A DNA stretch of 64,000 bases from Acinetobacter courvalinii (lineage in GTDB: Bacteria; Pseudomonadota; Gammaproteobacteria; Pseudomonadales; Moraxellaceae). Within the stretch, counting starts at the first letter, position 1, and each line of letters starts with the position of its first letter. Below, one piece after another: positions 44,648 to 53,347 of the stretch. The notes below the pieces were generated by a model. That model saw nothing but the letters and a program-made list of their open reading frames with translations, was not told the origin of the DNA and searched no databases. The position numbers and the translations under genes are program-made. The stretch spans positions 1,132,739-1,196,738 of the forward strand of contig NZ_BMDA01000001.1 of the NCBI RefSeq assembly GCF_014635545.1, given 5' to 3'.

Positions 44648-45619
44648 ATGCTAGGCTGTTTAGTTTTTCTTAAGAAATGCGTTCAAATGGATTTAAAGCA
44701 GAAGTATGAAACAGGCCGGTTTTATTGGTCATTTTTATTACCGCGATACTGGGCGATATGGATTTGCCTGACTATTCTAATGTTATTTGCAATATTACCT
44801 TGGGCGGTACAATGGCGACTCGCTGACGCTTTATCAAAACTGGCCTGGAAAGTTTTAAAATCCAGACGAAAAACCACCTTAAGAAATTTCGAGCTCTGCT
44901 TTCCTGAAAAAAGCCAGCAACAAAGAGAAGCTGAAGCGAAGCAGGTGTTTTTGAATATGATGATCGGCTTGTTTGAGGCCCTGAATGCCTGGTACAGCCC
45001 GAAGTGGTATCGAAACCGCATTCATATTCATGGCTTGGAGCACATTTCACAAGCACGAGAGACCGGTATTCTGTTATTGGGTTCGCACACCACTTTGCTG
45101 GATGCAGGAGGTTATGTCAGCAGTTGCTTCTTCGATCTTGATGTAGTGTATCGTCCACAAAACAATCCTTTGTTAGATATGCTGATTAGCCGCTCACGTG
45201 CCACCATTTATAAAAATCAAATCTCCAAAAATGATATGAAAGGTTTGATTAGCAATCTGAAACAGGGGCGGGCAATCTGGTATAGCCCAGATCAGGATTT
45301 CGGTCTAAAACAAGGCGTAATGGCACCGTTCTTTAATGTTCAGGCCGCGACTGTAACGGCGCATCGCCGTCTGATGAATATTTCCAAAGTCCCCGCGATT
45401 CCTTTATTTTTCTATCGCAAAGGTGATATTCGTAATCCTCAATATCACATTTTACTTGAACCTCGCTTAGAAAATTTTCCTAGTCGGGATGAAGTTGCCG
45501 ATGCCACCAAAGTGAATCTGATTATTGAAAACCAGATCAGCATGTATCCAACCCAGTATATGTGGTTTCACCGAAGATTTAAAACCAGAGCATTAGGCGA
45601 GGCTACGCTATATTCATAA
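44648..45619 (+). CDS. Lipid A biosynthesis (LpxL/LpxM-type) acyltransferase
   Basis: This 323-residue LABATP-family protein has an N-terminal membrane helix (about residues 33-55), the catalytic HX4D-type motif in GSHTTLLDAGG (His-Thr-Thr-Leu-Leu-Asp, about residue 148), YRPQNNPLLD and YSPDQDFG. It would add a secondary acyl chain to lipid A at the inner membrane. An ATG at 44687 (MDLKQKYETG) could be the true start; no ribosome site decides. Whether it is the LpxL or LpxM type cannot be told from sequence by eye. Confidence 0.9.
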   Translation: MLGCLVFLKKCVQMDLKQKYETGRFYWSFLLPRYWAIWICLTILMLFAILPWAVQWRLADALSKLAWKVLKSRRKTTLRNFELCFPEKSQQQREAEAKQVFLNMMIGLFEALNAWYSPKWYRNRIHIHGLEHISQARETGILLLGSHTTLLDAGGYVSSCFFDLDVVYRPQNNPLLDMLISRSRATIYKNQISKNDMKGLISNLKQGRAIWYSPDQDFGLKQGVMAPFFNVQAATVTAHRRLMNISKVPAIPLFFYRKGDIRNPQYHILLEPRLENFPSRDEVADATKVNLIIENQISMYPTQYMWFHRRFKTRALGEATLYS

Positions 45620-45655
45620 TCGGGTCGTCTCTAATTTATTATTGATATCAACAAT

Positions 45656-45696
45656 AAAAAAACCGACCGCCAATCCATTATGGCGGTCGGTTTTTT
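45656..45696. terminator. Bidirectional terminator
   Basis: The arms AACCGACCGCCA (45661-45672) and TGGCGGTCGGTT (45681-45692) pair perfectly, with A and T runs at both ends. It serves the acyltransferase gene and the convergent DUF2171 gene. Confidence 0.88.
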
Positions 45697-45732
45697 ATAA
45701 GCACACTCAAATACTTTAGATCATCAAGTGGC

Positions 45733-45966
45733 TTATATCGCTTGCCACTGCTGCTTAACTTCTTCAGAGTTTTTAATCAGAATGACTTTGTCATCTTTGA
45801 CTTCACCAATCCAGGCTGTCGGGATCAGGTGATGCTGATCATTTTCATCACGCGTCAATTTAAGTTGGCTGTCACCCTCGAGATGGTCAACTGTTCCCAC
45901 TTTGGTGCCACAAGACGCGATTACATCAGAATGTTTTTTAATATCTTGAATATTTAAAGTACTCAT
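45733..45966 (-). CDS. DUF2171 small protein
   Basis: This 77-residue protein has the DUF2171 pattern: DVIASCGTKVGTVDHLEG followed by two strands with LIPTAWIGEV and a lysine-rich end. It resembles a small PRC-barrel-like beta domain. Function is unknown; such proteins are often stress-induced. The preceding ribosome site reads AGAGG. The 262-bp region to 46228 is AT-rich and shows no other gene. Confidence 0.82.
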   Translation of the reverse strand: MSTLNIQDIKKHSDVIASCGTKVGTVDHLEGDSQLKLTRDENDQHHLIPTAWIGEVKDDKVILIKNSEEVKQQWQAI

Positions 45967-46228
45967 TTCTAAACCTCTTCTATAAGTATCACAACACGGT
46001 AGTCACTAAGCTACTGCATATTTTCGGGTAATTGTTGGGTTTTAAATAAACCTTACAGGATGGTTTTATAGTTTCACCTAAATCTACCTTTTAGTTAACA
46101 ATGAAACAAAACGAAATAAATAGTTCAATACTAATGAAGAATTATCTTTTTATTACAATTCATCTATTTAAATAAACGTAACTTTTCATTTACTTTTAAA
46201 TAAACTGTCATGAATTAATATTTTAACA

Positions 46229-47242
46229 ATGAATAGTAAAATATCGATAAAAAGATCAACCTTTGACATATTAAATTGCTTTGCGCAGTACTCAGCTGAA
46301 GAGCAACAACAGCAACGTCCACGAGTACTCAAGCAATTGATTCAAACACTAGGGCGCTTGCCAGAACCCGCTTCAGGACAGACTTATCAACGCTGGCAAA
46401 TCTTTGCCCAGATTGCGGGATGTGATTTAAGTTTAGCCAAGCTGTTTGAATCACATTGTGATGCCTTAAGCATTCTGCATGAACTGGGTTATACCCAAGA
46501 AAATGATAAAGAAATGTGGGCTATTTGGGCTGCAGAGGGTGGGCCGGCACCGTTACAGGTCGAAAATGAGCGCTGTCATGGCATTAAACCGTGGTGCTCT
46601 GGTGCCGAGTTTATTCAAAAAGCATTAATCAGCTTTAAAGATCAACAGGGACAATCCCAACTTTGCGTTGCTGACTTGGATCATGTCTCTCTCAAGATTG
46701 AGCTAGACCAATGGCACGCCGTAGGCATGCAAGGCACACAGACAGCCAGAGTCACCTTTCAGGACACCCCAGTCAACATGATCGCCAGCCCCAATGCCTA
46801 TCTTGACCGGCCAGGTTTCTGGCACGGGGCTGCCGGTGTCGCAGCTTGTTGGTATGGGGCAGCAGTCCGCTTAATGGCCGAACTGCAACACAGCTGCCTG
46901 ACTACGCCCAATCCCTTTAAAAAAATGTATTTGGGTCAACTGGCAGCTCAACTGGGCGTGACCCGACAATATTTTCAACACGTGGCACAACTGATCGACA
47001 GTCAGCCCAAGCTTAGTCATGAACGCGAAGTACGTATTCTGCGTGCGCAAACCGAACAGTGTTGTCTGGCCGTTATAGAAGGCGTTGGCAAGGCACTGGG
47101 GGCGCGGCCATTTTGTGAACAGGCAAGCTTTGCCCGATTAATGGCAGATTTACCGGTATTTATTCGGCAAAGTCATGCGGCATTTGATAATGAGCAGATT
47201 GCTGAACGATGTTTAGAGGAGCAAGTGTCGTGGGAACTCTAA
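46229..47242 (+). CDS. Acyl-CoA dehydrogenase-like protein, first gene of a four-gene operon
   Basis: This 337-residue protein resembles the acyl-CoA dehydrogenase fold. Helices 20-110 include FAQIAGCDLSLAKLFESHCDAL, a beta domain 120-190 has the flavin-contact-like GIKPWCSGAEF, and a C-terminal helical bundle has WYGAAVRLMAEL. It is shorter than a typical 380-residue ACAD, and the usual catalytic glutamate is not obvious to me, so the activity is uncertain. Its last 13 bases overlap the next gene. It heads an operon with a PIG-L deacetylase, a methyltransferase and a glycosyltransferase. Confidence 0.82.
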   Translation: MNSKISIKRSTFDILNCFAQYSAEEQQQQRPRVLKQLIQTLGRLPEPASGQTYQRWQIFAQIAGCDLSLAKLFESHCDALSILHELGYTQENDKEMWAIWAAEGGPAPLQVENERCHGIKPWCSGAEFIQKALISFKDQQGQSQLCVADLDHVSLKIELDQWHAVGMQGTQTARVTFQDTPVNMIASPNAYLDRPGFWHGAAGVAACWYGAAVRLMAELQHSCLTTPNPFKKMYLGQLAAQLGVTRQYFQHVAQLIDSQPKLSHEREVRILRAQTEQCCLAVIEGVGKALGARPFCEQASFARLMADLPVFIRQSHAAFDNEQIAERCLEEQVSWEL

Positions 47243-48006
47243 ATCATCCTCTGGTTGAGGATCGCATCATTGAGGGGTTAGGAACTTCAAAAGCACAATG
47301 GCTACACAGCTTTGAACAACAACCGTTATCGCCGCTCAATCTTGAAAAATTTCAATCCAAAAGAATCGTGATTGTTGCACCGCATCCTGATGACGAAATT
47401 CTGGGTTGTGGGGGCTTAATGCAACAGCTGATCACACTGAATTGCCGTCTGCTGATCCTCGCAGTGAGCAATGGCACACAAAGTCATCCACACTCTACCA
47501 AATACACTCCAGAACAGCTGGATCAGATTCGTCCGCAAGAAAGTTTAGCGGCTTTAGACTGTTTGGGTGTTGCTGACCATGCTCAACGCATTGCACTCAA
47601 TTTACCCGATGGACAGGTTCATTTGCACCAGCAGCAACTATGGCAACAACTGGACAAGCTGGTTCAAGCGGAAGATATCCTGATTTGTAGCTATGCACAG
47701 GATGGGCATCCCGATCACGAAGCCGTTGGTAAAACCGTACAAACCTTTGCTTCAGCTCATGATCAGTGCTGTTTACACGTGCTGATCTGGGCCTGGCACT
47801 GGGCTCGGCCTCTGGATCCCCGTATCGATTGGCAAAAGGCTCGTGCTTACCGTTTAACCGAACCGCAATTAATCAAAAAAGGTCAGGCCATTATGCAATT
47901 TAAAAGCCAGATTGAGGCGGATGAAAGTACCGGTCAGGCGGCCGTTCTATCTCCAGCGATCATCGACCGGTTGTTGATGCCGTGGGAGGTTTATCTTTGT
48001 GAATGA
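47230..48006 (+). CDS. PIG-L-family (LmbE-like) deacetylase
   Basis: This 258-residue protein has the zinc-site motif APHPDDE (residues 50-56) and the later HPDHEAVG near residue 175, both hallmarks of LmbE/PIG-L N-deacetylases, which act on GlcNAc-linked substrates such as GlcNAc-inositol or GlcNAc-malate. The start is the GTG at 47230, with AGAGGAG eight bases upstream; the gene overlaps its neighbour on each side. It has no signal peptide. It probably removes an acetyl group from a sugar intermediate (inference). Confidence 0.87.
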   Translation: MGTLNHPLVEDRIIEGLGTSKAQWLHSFEQQPLSPLNLEKFQSKRIVIVAPHPDDEILGCGGLMQQLITLNCRLLILAVSNGTQSHPHSTKYTPEQLDQIRPQESLAALDCLGVADHAQRIALNLPDGQVHLHQQQLWQQLDKLVQAEDILICSYAQDGHPDHEAVGKTVQTFASAHDQCCLHVLIWAWHWARPLDPRIDWQKARAYRLTEPQLIKKGQAIMQFKSQIEADESTGQAAVLSPAIIDRLLMPWEVYLCE

Positions 48007-48598
48007 TTTCAGTCAATATTTTGAAGTGTTATATCACCAGAGTAATGATCCGTGGGGTTACGATCAACACTGGTATGAAGCACGTAAAAGGCAGATCTGT
48101 CTGGCTGTTCTGACCCAGCAACATTATCCCAGTGTACTGGAAATCGGCTGCTCCAACGGCCATTTAAGTATCCATCTGGCAAAACGTTGCCATCAGCTGT
48201 TATGTGTAGATGTTTCTGCGCATGCGGTTCAACTGGCTGCCCAACGTTTACAGAACCTGGACCATGTCAGTGTTCAACAGCACAAAATACCCGAAAATTT
48301 TCCTGAACAGAAGTTTGACCTGATTGTGATCAGTGAAGTGGCCTATTATTTATCATCTGTAGAGTTACAACAGTTAATCGGTCAGCTCAAACATAGCCTG
48401 ACGCCACAAGGGGAAATCCTGTGTTGCCACTGGCGGCATGAGATTCGGGATTTCGAACTGGATGCCTTGCAAGTTCACCATCATTTAAAACAGTCTTTAC
48501 CGTTCGCTCATTATTTAAGTCTGAATGATCCAGATTTCATGATTGATATCTGGACAGTGAATCCTTCTTCTCTAGCCAAACAACAGGGATTAATATGA
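47999..48598 (+). CDS. NodS-like SAM-dependent methyltransferase
   Basis: This 199-residue class I methyltransferase has motif I VLEIGCSNGHLSIHLA (residues about 43-58) and acidic motif II LLCVDVSAHAV. Further along are FDLIVISEVAYYLS and CCHWRHEIRDFELD. The sequence resembles NodS, which N-methylates the deacetylated sugar of Nod factors. That makes biochemical sense directly after a PIG-L deacetylase (inference). It starts with GTG after GGGAGG and overlaps the previous gene by 8 bases and the next by 4. Confidence 0.87.
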   Translation: MNDFSQYFEVLYHQSNDPWGYDQHWYEARKRQICLAVLTQQHYPSVLEIGCSNGHLSIHLAKRCHQLLCVDVSAHAVQLAAQRLQNLDHVSVQQHKIPENFPEQKFDLIVISEVAYYLSSVELQQLIGQLKHSLTPQGEILCCHWRHEIRDFELDALQVHHHLKQSLPFAHYLSLNDPDFMIDIWTVNPSSLAKQQGLI

Positions 48599-49239
48599 AA
48601 ATCGGTATTGTAATTCCAGCGCATAATGAAGAAATGTTTTTATCTGCCTGTTTGCAATCCATTCAACAGGCAACTCAGCATATACCGCAAGATCAGGTCG
48701 ACATCCTGGTGGTTTTAGACAGTTGTACGGATCAGTCCCGCTCGATTGTACAGGCACATCAGGTGAACTGGATTGAATGTGATTATGCGTGTGTAGGCAA
48801 GGCTAGGGACTTAGGAATCCGTCATCTGATTCAGCAGGGTGCGAACTGGATTGCCTGTACAGATGCCGATACGATTGTTGATCCAGACTGGTTATTGTGC
48901 CAGATGCAACATCAACCTACAGATGCAATTTGTGGAATCGTGGTGCTGGATGATCTCGATCCCTTATCCGTATCACAACAGCAAAAATATCTGGCTCATT
49001 ATCAGGACAGCATGGATCATCAACATATTCATGGAGCAAATTTAAGCTTTAGTGTAGATGCTTATCTTCAGGCTGGCGGATTTGAGCCGATTCCTTGCCA
49101 TGAGGATGTATCCTTAATTGAAAAATTCATGACCCAATGTTGCAAGATCACCTGGAGTAATCTGGTCCGGGTCACCACCAGCAGCCGCTTGCATGGCCGT
49201 GCACCACAAGGCTTATCGCACTTTTTAAAACAACTCTAA
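48595..49239 (+). CDS. Family-2 glycosyltransferase
   Basis: This 214-residue GT-A type enzyme begins IGIVIPAHNEE, with VLDSCTDQS and the metal-binding DTDTIVD-type motif seen here as CTDADTIVDPDWL (about residue 96). A typical acceptor region GANLSFSVDAYLQAGGFEP follows, with CHEDVSLIEKF near residue 165. There is no membrane segment. Its ATG overlaps the stop of the methyltransferase, and it ends the operon. It would transfer a sugar to an unknown acceptor. Confidence 0.88.
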   Translation: MKIGIVIPAHNEEMFLSACLQSIQQATQHIPQDQVDILVVLDSCTDQSRSIVQAHQVNWIECDYACVGKARDLGIRHLIQQGANWIACTDADTIVDPDWLLCQMQHQPTDAICGIVVLDDLDPLSVSQQQKYLAHYQDSMDHQHIHGANLSFSVDAYLQAGGFEPIPCHEDVSLIEKFMTQCCKITWSNLVRVTTSSRLHGRAPQGLSHFLKQL

Positions 49240-49379
49240 TGGGTATTTAAGATAAAATTGATCAAACGGTAAAAAATAAAATGAGAAAATAAAAAAATTA
49301 AATATTCGTGATTCTGTAAATATATGATAGTTTTTAAAATTCTTCTTCACAAAAACTTTCATAGTTTGCGGAAATCTTA

Positions 49380-49850
49380 ATGAATATACGACTGTGTTAT
49401 GCCAGCAAACGCAATGAAAATAGCGATGATTTGCTGCAAGATTTACGCGACATTCTTACCGAAGCCCGGGATTTCAATACTCAACATTGTATCTATGGGG
49501 TGTTGTACTATGCCGATAATGCTTTTTTTCAATGTCTGGAAGGAGAGCAAGCCATCGTTGAAAGTTTATTTGAAAAAATAAAAACCGATGCAAGACATCT
49601 TGAAGTCAAACATTTCGGCACAGATCCCATTGACCAATATACGTTTAAGCGCTGGTCAATGAAATATGTACAGCGAAATACCAATATTGAGACTTTCTTT
49701 CTGAACTTGGGAGAAAACAGTTTTAATCCAGGCTGTCTAGAGCCAAATAGCCTGAATGCTTTTCTCGAGGAGTTGCTGCTCGCAGAACAGACCACGCTGC
49801 CGGTCGCTAAGAAAGTGGGGATGGTCAATCGTGGTGTTAATCCGTTCTAA
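49380..49850 (+). CDS. BLUF-domain blue-light photoreceptor
   Basis: This 156-residue protein has a BLUF domain in residues 1-95. The key tyrosine lies in LCYAS (Tyr7), the flavin-binding asparagine region is FNTQHCIYGVLYY, the glutamine is in FFQCLEGE, and a tryptophan is in FKRWSMKY. A short helical tail (about 100-156) follows without an output domain. The layout is that of Acinetobacter BlsA-type short BLUF proteins, which regulate motility and iron genes by protein contact (recalled). The gene stands alone. Its 3' end overlaps the convergent membrane-protein gene by 14 bp. Confidence 0.9.
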   Translation: MNIRLCYASKRNENSDDLLQDLRDILTEARDFNTQHCIYGVLYYADNAFFQCLEGEQAIVESLFEKIKTDARHLEVKHFGTDPIDQYTFKRWSMKYVQRNTNIETFFLNLGENSFNPGCLEPNSLNAFLEELLLAEQTTLPVAKKVGMVNRGVNPF

Positions 49851-50190
49851 GCGAATCACTATCTAACTGTTTACTGCCAAGTTTAAAATTCAGATTTTTA
49901 AGCTTAGGTAACAGTTTGCTCATGAACAAATACACAGAGATGGAAGTACCAAACATCAGGATCACTTCCATACTCTGGCTAATAATCAGCATGGCGCAAT
50001 AGAAAAAACTAAATAAGGCCAGACATAATTCCGTACCTTTAAAATACCAGGTAATGAACATGCCAAATAAGGACGAGGACAGTATCAGATTAACTGTTTC
50101 ATTGAAGCCAAGATAATTAAAGAAAATGATTACCAGGCATAAGGCTAGCATTGATAGTAAAAAGACAAAGATATTTTTTGCAATAAACAT
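49837..50190 (-). CDS. Small integral membrane protein, family not recognised
   Basis: This 117-residue protein has about four hydrophobic helices (residues 5-27, 33-50, 55-75 and 75-92) and a basic C-terminal tail (KLLPKLKNLNFKLGSKQL). Similarity to a known family is not apparent to me. Its 3' end overlaps the BLUF gene tail by 14 bp on the opposite strand. Immediately upstream is a terminator-like hairpin, so its expression may be controlled by attenuation. It is likely real given the membrane pattern and open frame. Confidence 0.6.
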   Translation of the reverse strand: MFIAKNIFVFLLSMLALCLVIIFFNYLGFNETVNLILSSSLFGMFITWYFKGTELCLALFSFFYCAMLIISQSMEVILMFGTSISVYLFMSKLLPKLKNLNFKLGSKQLDSDSLRTD

Positions 50191-50221
50191 ATTCTATTTC
50201 CTATCCTGAAGTTAATTTAAA

Positions 50222-50251
50222 AATCTTTCCTCTGTAACCAGAGGAAAGATT
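50222..50251 (-). terminator. Terminator-like hairpin just upstream of the small membrane protein gene
   Basis: AATCTTTCCTCTG (50222-50234) and CAGAGGAAAGATT (50239-50251) are a perfect 13-bp stem with a 4-nt loop. On the minus strand a T5 tract follows. It lies 31 bp before the start codon at 50190, so it either ends a transcript coming from the 50252-50730 gap or acts as an attenuator. Confidence 0.7.
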
Positions 50252-50730
50252 AGTACATATTGAGACGTTATTTGAGATTCTTTTCTATTATTCAGATTTC
50301 TTATATTAATAAAGATGCCTTTTTTATTTTACGGGATCTCTTCATTAATATTCAGCTTTCTATTGAATAGTAAAGAGCGCTTAAATGTACCGAGCTAATT
50401 ATTAAAAAAATCAAATAGTTGGTGTATAAGCTTTTGGCTTACACGTTTGTAAGATATTGCCTACAAATGCATATTTTTTGTTCAAAAATTACATTTTCAT
50501 TTTTACAATAATTATTTAAAATCAATCACTTATTTATTTTTAACATTTCCCTTGGATTTACATTTTTAACAAAACGCAACATACAGTATTGTCTAATAAG
50601 GAGAGGATTATAAAAAAAATTAATTAAACTCGATCATGGGATTATCTTCACCCCAAAGACGTTATTATATTTTTATTTCCTCTTATTAATAAAAACCAAA
50701 TAACCATCAAAATTCTAATTAAGTTTATCC
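50252..50730. other. AT-rich gap upstream of the hairpin
   Basis: No open frame of note is visible in this stretch on either strand. Minus-strand TATAAT-like hexamers occur (for example near 50610 and 50670). An unannotated small RNA ending at the hairpin is possible. Confidence 0.35.
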
Positions 50731-51372
50731 TCAGTCAGGGAAGAAAAAGTTATTGATCTGGTGTTTCGGTGCAGCAGTAAATTCATCAGCTGAAAACTCA
50801 CGAATCAGTTCTACAGCCTGCGCATGTTGTGTATTTAGCCAGTCGAGACGATGACCTTCCGGAATGATCACAACAGATCTTTTTTCATGTTCTGGCGAAT
50901 GAAACTGTTTCATTAAAGGATGAGTATCTGCATTGATGGTCAGCATGGTCATGGAAAGAATTTCCTGACCGTCCACACTCGCATGTTCATAAAGGGCAGC
51001 CACCGTAAAAGGCTTTTTGTCCTGCCGATAAATAGCATACCAATGTGCCTTGCCATCAATATATTTAGGCTCGAAAATCGCATCAACAGGTACCAAAGCA
51101 AATTGATTTTTCTTCCAGGCATGTCTAAAACTGTTTTTTTCAGCCACTGTTTCAGCGCGTACATTATAGGTATGTTGAGACAGCTTCAAGTCTTCGGCCC
51201 AAAAAGGAATGAGTCCAAAACGGGCAGAGCGCCATTGTACTTTTTCATTCGATGAGATCAGGATTGGACTACTGTCCCCGGGATAAATATCCATTTTATA
51301 ATCAAATGTCGGTTCGAATAAATCCAATAAGTGAGCCCGGCTTTTATGAATAGGTCGATAATTCGCACACAT
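50731..51372 (-). CDS. SRAP-family protein (YedK/HMCES-like)
   Basis: This 213-residue protein has the SRAP hallmarks. The catalytic Cys2 lies directly after the start (MCANYRPIH). A conserved asparagine and arginine lie in YNVRAETV, the acidic motif is IFEPKY, and the late histidine region is FHSPEHEKRSVVII. YedK and HMCES form a thiazolidine cross-link with abasic sites in single-stranded DNA through Cys2 and so protect replication forks. GGTGAAG precedes the ATG. No SOS-type operator was recognised upstream. Confidence 0.9.
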   Translation of the reverse strand: MCANYRPIHKSRAHLLDLFEPTFDYKMDIYPGDSSPILISSNEKVQWRSARFGLIPFWAEDLKLSQHTYNVRAETVAEKNSFRHAWKKNQFALVPVDAIFEPKYIDGKAHWYAIYRQDKKPFTVAALYEHASVDGQEILSMTMLTINADTHPLMKQFHSPEHEKRSVVIIPEGHRLDWLNTQHAQAVELIREFSADEFTAAPKHQINNFFFPD

Positions 51373-51841
51373 ATCTTCACCAAAAATTGGTCAATAAACA
51401 TTCATTCAGTGTTCATCAAACTCAGGTTATTTATGAGGCACTTTTTGTATTTTGATTGCATCTCTGCGTTAAGTTTTGGTGGTTAATGCTAAGCGCATGA
51501 GACTTAAAAAAATTGAAACGGCGGATATCAGGTGAAGCAAATAAGTTTAAGACTTTCTAAATGAGGGTCGCTTTGGAAAATTATCTCATGATGATAATGC
51601 AATTACAGAAATTGCCAGAAAGGGGAATATTTTATGAATGGATTTAAAAGTTTCTCCATTCGTAATTTTTAAAGTTATTAAATCATTGTATTTATATCAA
51701 TTTTTTTAATTCAAAAATGCCAGATAATTACTAAGCGTAACAAACAAAGCAGGATAATTGCTTTACCATCGCTCGCTTTATCTTTACGGCAAGGTTTTCC
51801 TTCGTCAGCCCCATTGCTCAAGGTTTTTGATTTGGTGAACA
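51373..51841. other. Intergenic region upstream of gltS
   Basis: This 469-bp AT-rich stretch has no convincing gene. Two short inverted repeats are visible: ATTATC/GATAAT around 7 bp (51580-51598) and GAATGGA/TCCATTC (51636-51661). It must hold the promoters of the SRAP and gltS genes. Confidence 0.5.
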
Positions 51842-53062
51842 ATGAATTTTGATATTGACATCTTTGGTACGATTGTCACTGCAGTCTTTGTACTGTTTAT
51901 CGGTTATTTCCTCGTAAATAAAGTGAGTATTTTAAAACGCTACAATATGCCTGAACCTGTAATCGGGGGACTTGTAGCGGCAATTGTCACGTATTTTCTG
52001 TTCACACAGCTCAATATTACGGTGAACTTTAATACTGACATTCAGCGTAGTTTCATGCTGGTATTTTTTACTTCAGTCGGTTTAAGTGCCAGCCTGTCAA
52101 AACTTAAAGAAGGCGGAAAAACACTGATTATGTTTATGTTCTGTGTGATTACATTTGTAATACTACAGAATGTTTTGGGCATAAGTCTGGCAACTGCTTT
52201 AGGTCTTGATCCATTGATTGGCCTGATTACCGGTTCGGTGACCTTAACCGGTGGTCATGGTACTGCAAGCGCATGGGGCAGCATATTCGAAAATGAATAT
52301 GGCATTCAGGGTGCCGTAGTGTTGGGTATGGCAAGTGCAACCTTTGGTTTGGTCATTGGTGGCATGATGGGAGGTCCTGTAGCCAAACTTCTGATTCGCC
52401 GCTATCAACTGGCTGAAGAGATTGCACCAACACAGCAACGCACTGAAGCGCCTCCTGCAAATGAAACAGCGCCGTTTGAATATCCGGAAAAAACCCGACT
52501 GATTACTGCAGACGATGCGGTAAAAACCCTGGGCATGTTTGCGCTGTGTATTTTCTTTGCCAACTTTATGACTGATTTTGCCAAAGGCTACTGGTTTGAA
52601 TTACCGACTTTTGTCTGGGCTTTAGGTTGTGGTGTATTCATCCGTAATACCTTGGAATATGTCTTTAATATCAAGCTGTTTGACCGCTGTATTGACGTAT
52701 TTGGTAACGCCTCTTTAGCCTTATTCCTGTCGATGGCATTAATGTCGTTACAACTTTGGCTATTGGCAGGACTGGCAGGTCCCTTGCTGATTATTCTGAT
52801 TGCTCAAACTTTGTTTCTGGCACTCTACCTGTTTTTTGTCACCTTTAAAGTTATGGGTAAAAATTACGATGCAGCAGTACTTTGTGCGGGACAATGTGGC
52901 GTCAACCTCGGGGCCACACCTACGGCGATTGCCAATATTCAGGCCGTTACCAATAGTTATGGACCTTCGCATAAAGCCTTCCTGATTATTCCACTGACGG
53001 GGGCATTTTTTGTGGATATTATTAATGCGCTGGTCATCCAGACCCTGATTAATTTTTTCTAG
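51842..53062 (+). CDS. gltS: GltS, Na+/glutamate symporter
   Basis: This 406-residue inner-membrane protein has about ten helices in two inverted repeats. Each repeat carries a GltS re-entrant loop region: TGSVTLTGGHGTASAWG (about 130-146) and CAGQCGVNLGATPTAIAN (about 350-367). It imports glutamate with sodium. There is an unusually hydrophilic central loop near residues 195-215 (TQQRTEAPPANETAP). It stands alone, with a strong terminator behind it. Confidence 0.93.
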   Translation: MNFDIDIFGTIVTAVFVLFIGYFLVNKVSILKRYNMPEPVIGGLVAAIVTYFLFTQLNITVNFNTDIQRSFMLVFFTSVGLSASLSKLKEGGKTLIMFMFCVITFVILQNVLGISLATALGLDPLIGLITGSVTLTGGHGTASAWGSIFENEYGIQGAVVLGMASATFGLVIGGMMGGPVAKLLIRRYQLAEEIAPTQQRTEAPPANETAPFEYPEKTRLITADDAVKTLGMFALCIFFANFMTDFAKGYWFELPTFVWALGCGVFIRNTLEYVFNIKLFDRCIDVFGNASLALFLSMALMSLQLWLLAGLAGPLLIILIAQTLFLALYLFFVTFKVMGKNYDAAVLCAGQCGVNLGATPTAIANIQAVTNSYGPSHKAFLIIPLTGAFFVDIINALVIQTLINFF

Positions 53063-53127
53063 CACAGTGCTGTAACTTTATTTGATGGTTTAAAGAGCAT
53101 TTCTGCTGAAACTTTTTATTTATATTG

Positions 53128-53157
53128 AAAATGCCAGTTGATCAACTGGCATTTTTT
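53128..53157 (+). terminator. Terminator of gltS
   Basis: A perfect palindrome at 53128-53155 (AAAATGCCAGTTGA with TCAACTGGCATTTT) is followed by more T. Confidence 0.85.
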
Positions 53158-53347
53158 ATTGTCTTCAAAGCAAGAGAGACGAATACCATCCCTATAATGT
53201 GTGCCTTTATTTTTCATGTTTGGTTACAAACCCTTAAATCCTTTTGCATATTCATAATATGGCTTACGTGAGTGCTAACAATTATTGCAAACGGTAAAAA
53301 AACACTGCCCATAATCAAATGACATCTTATAAATTAAAGGAATAACC

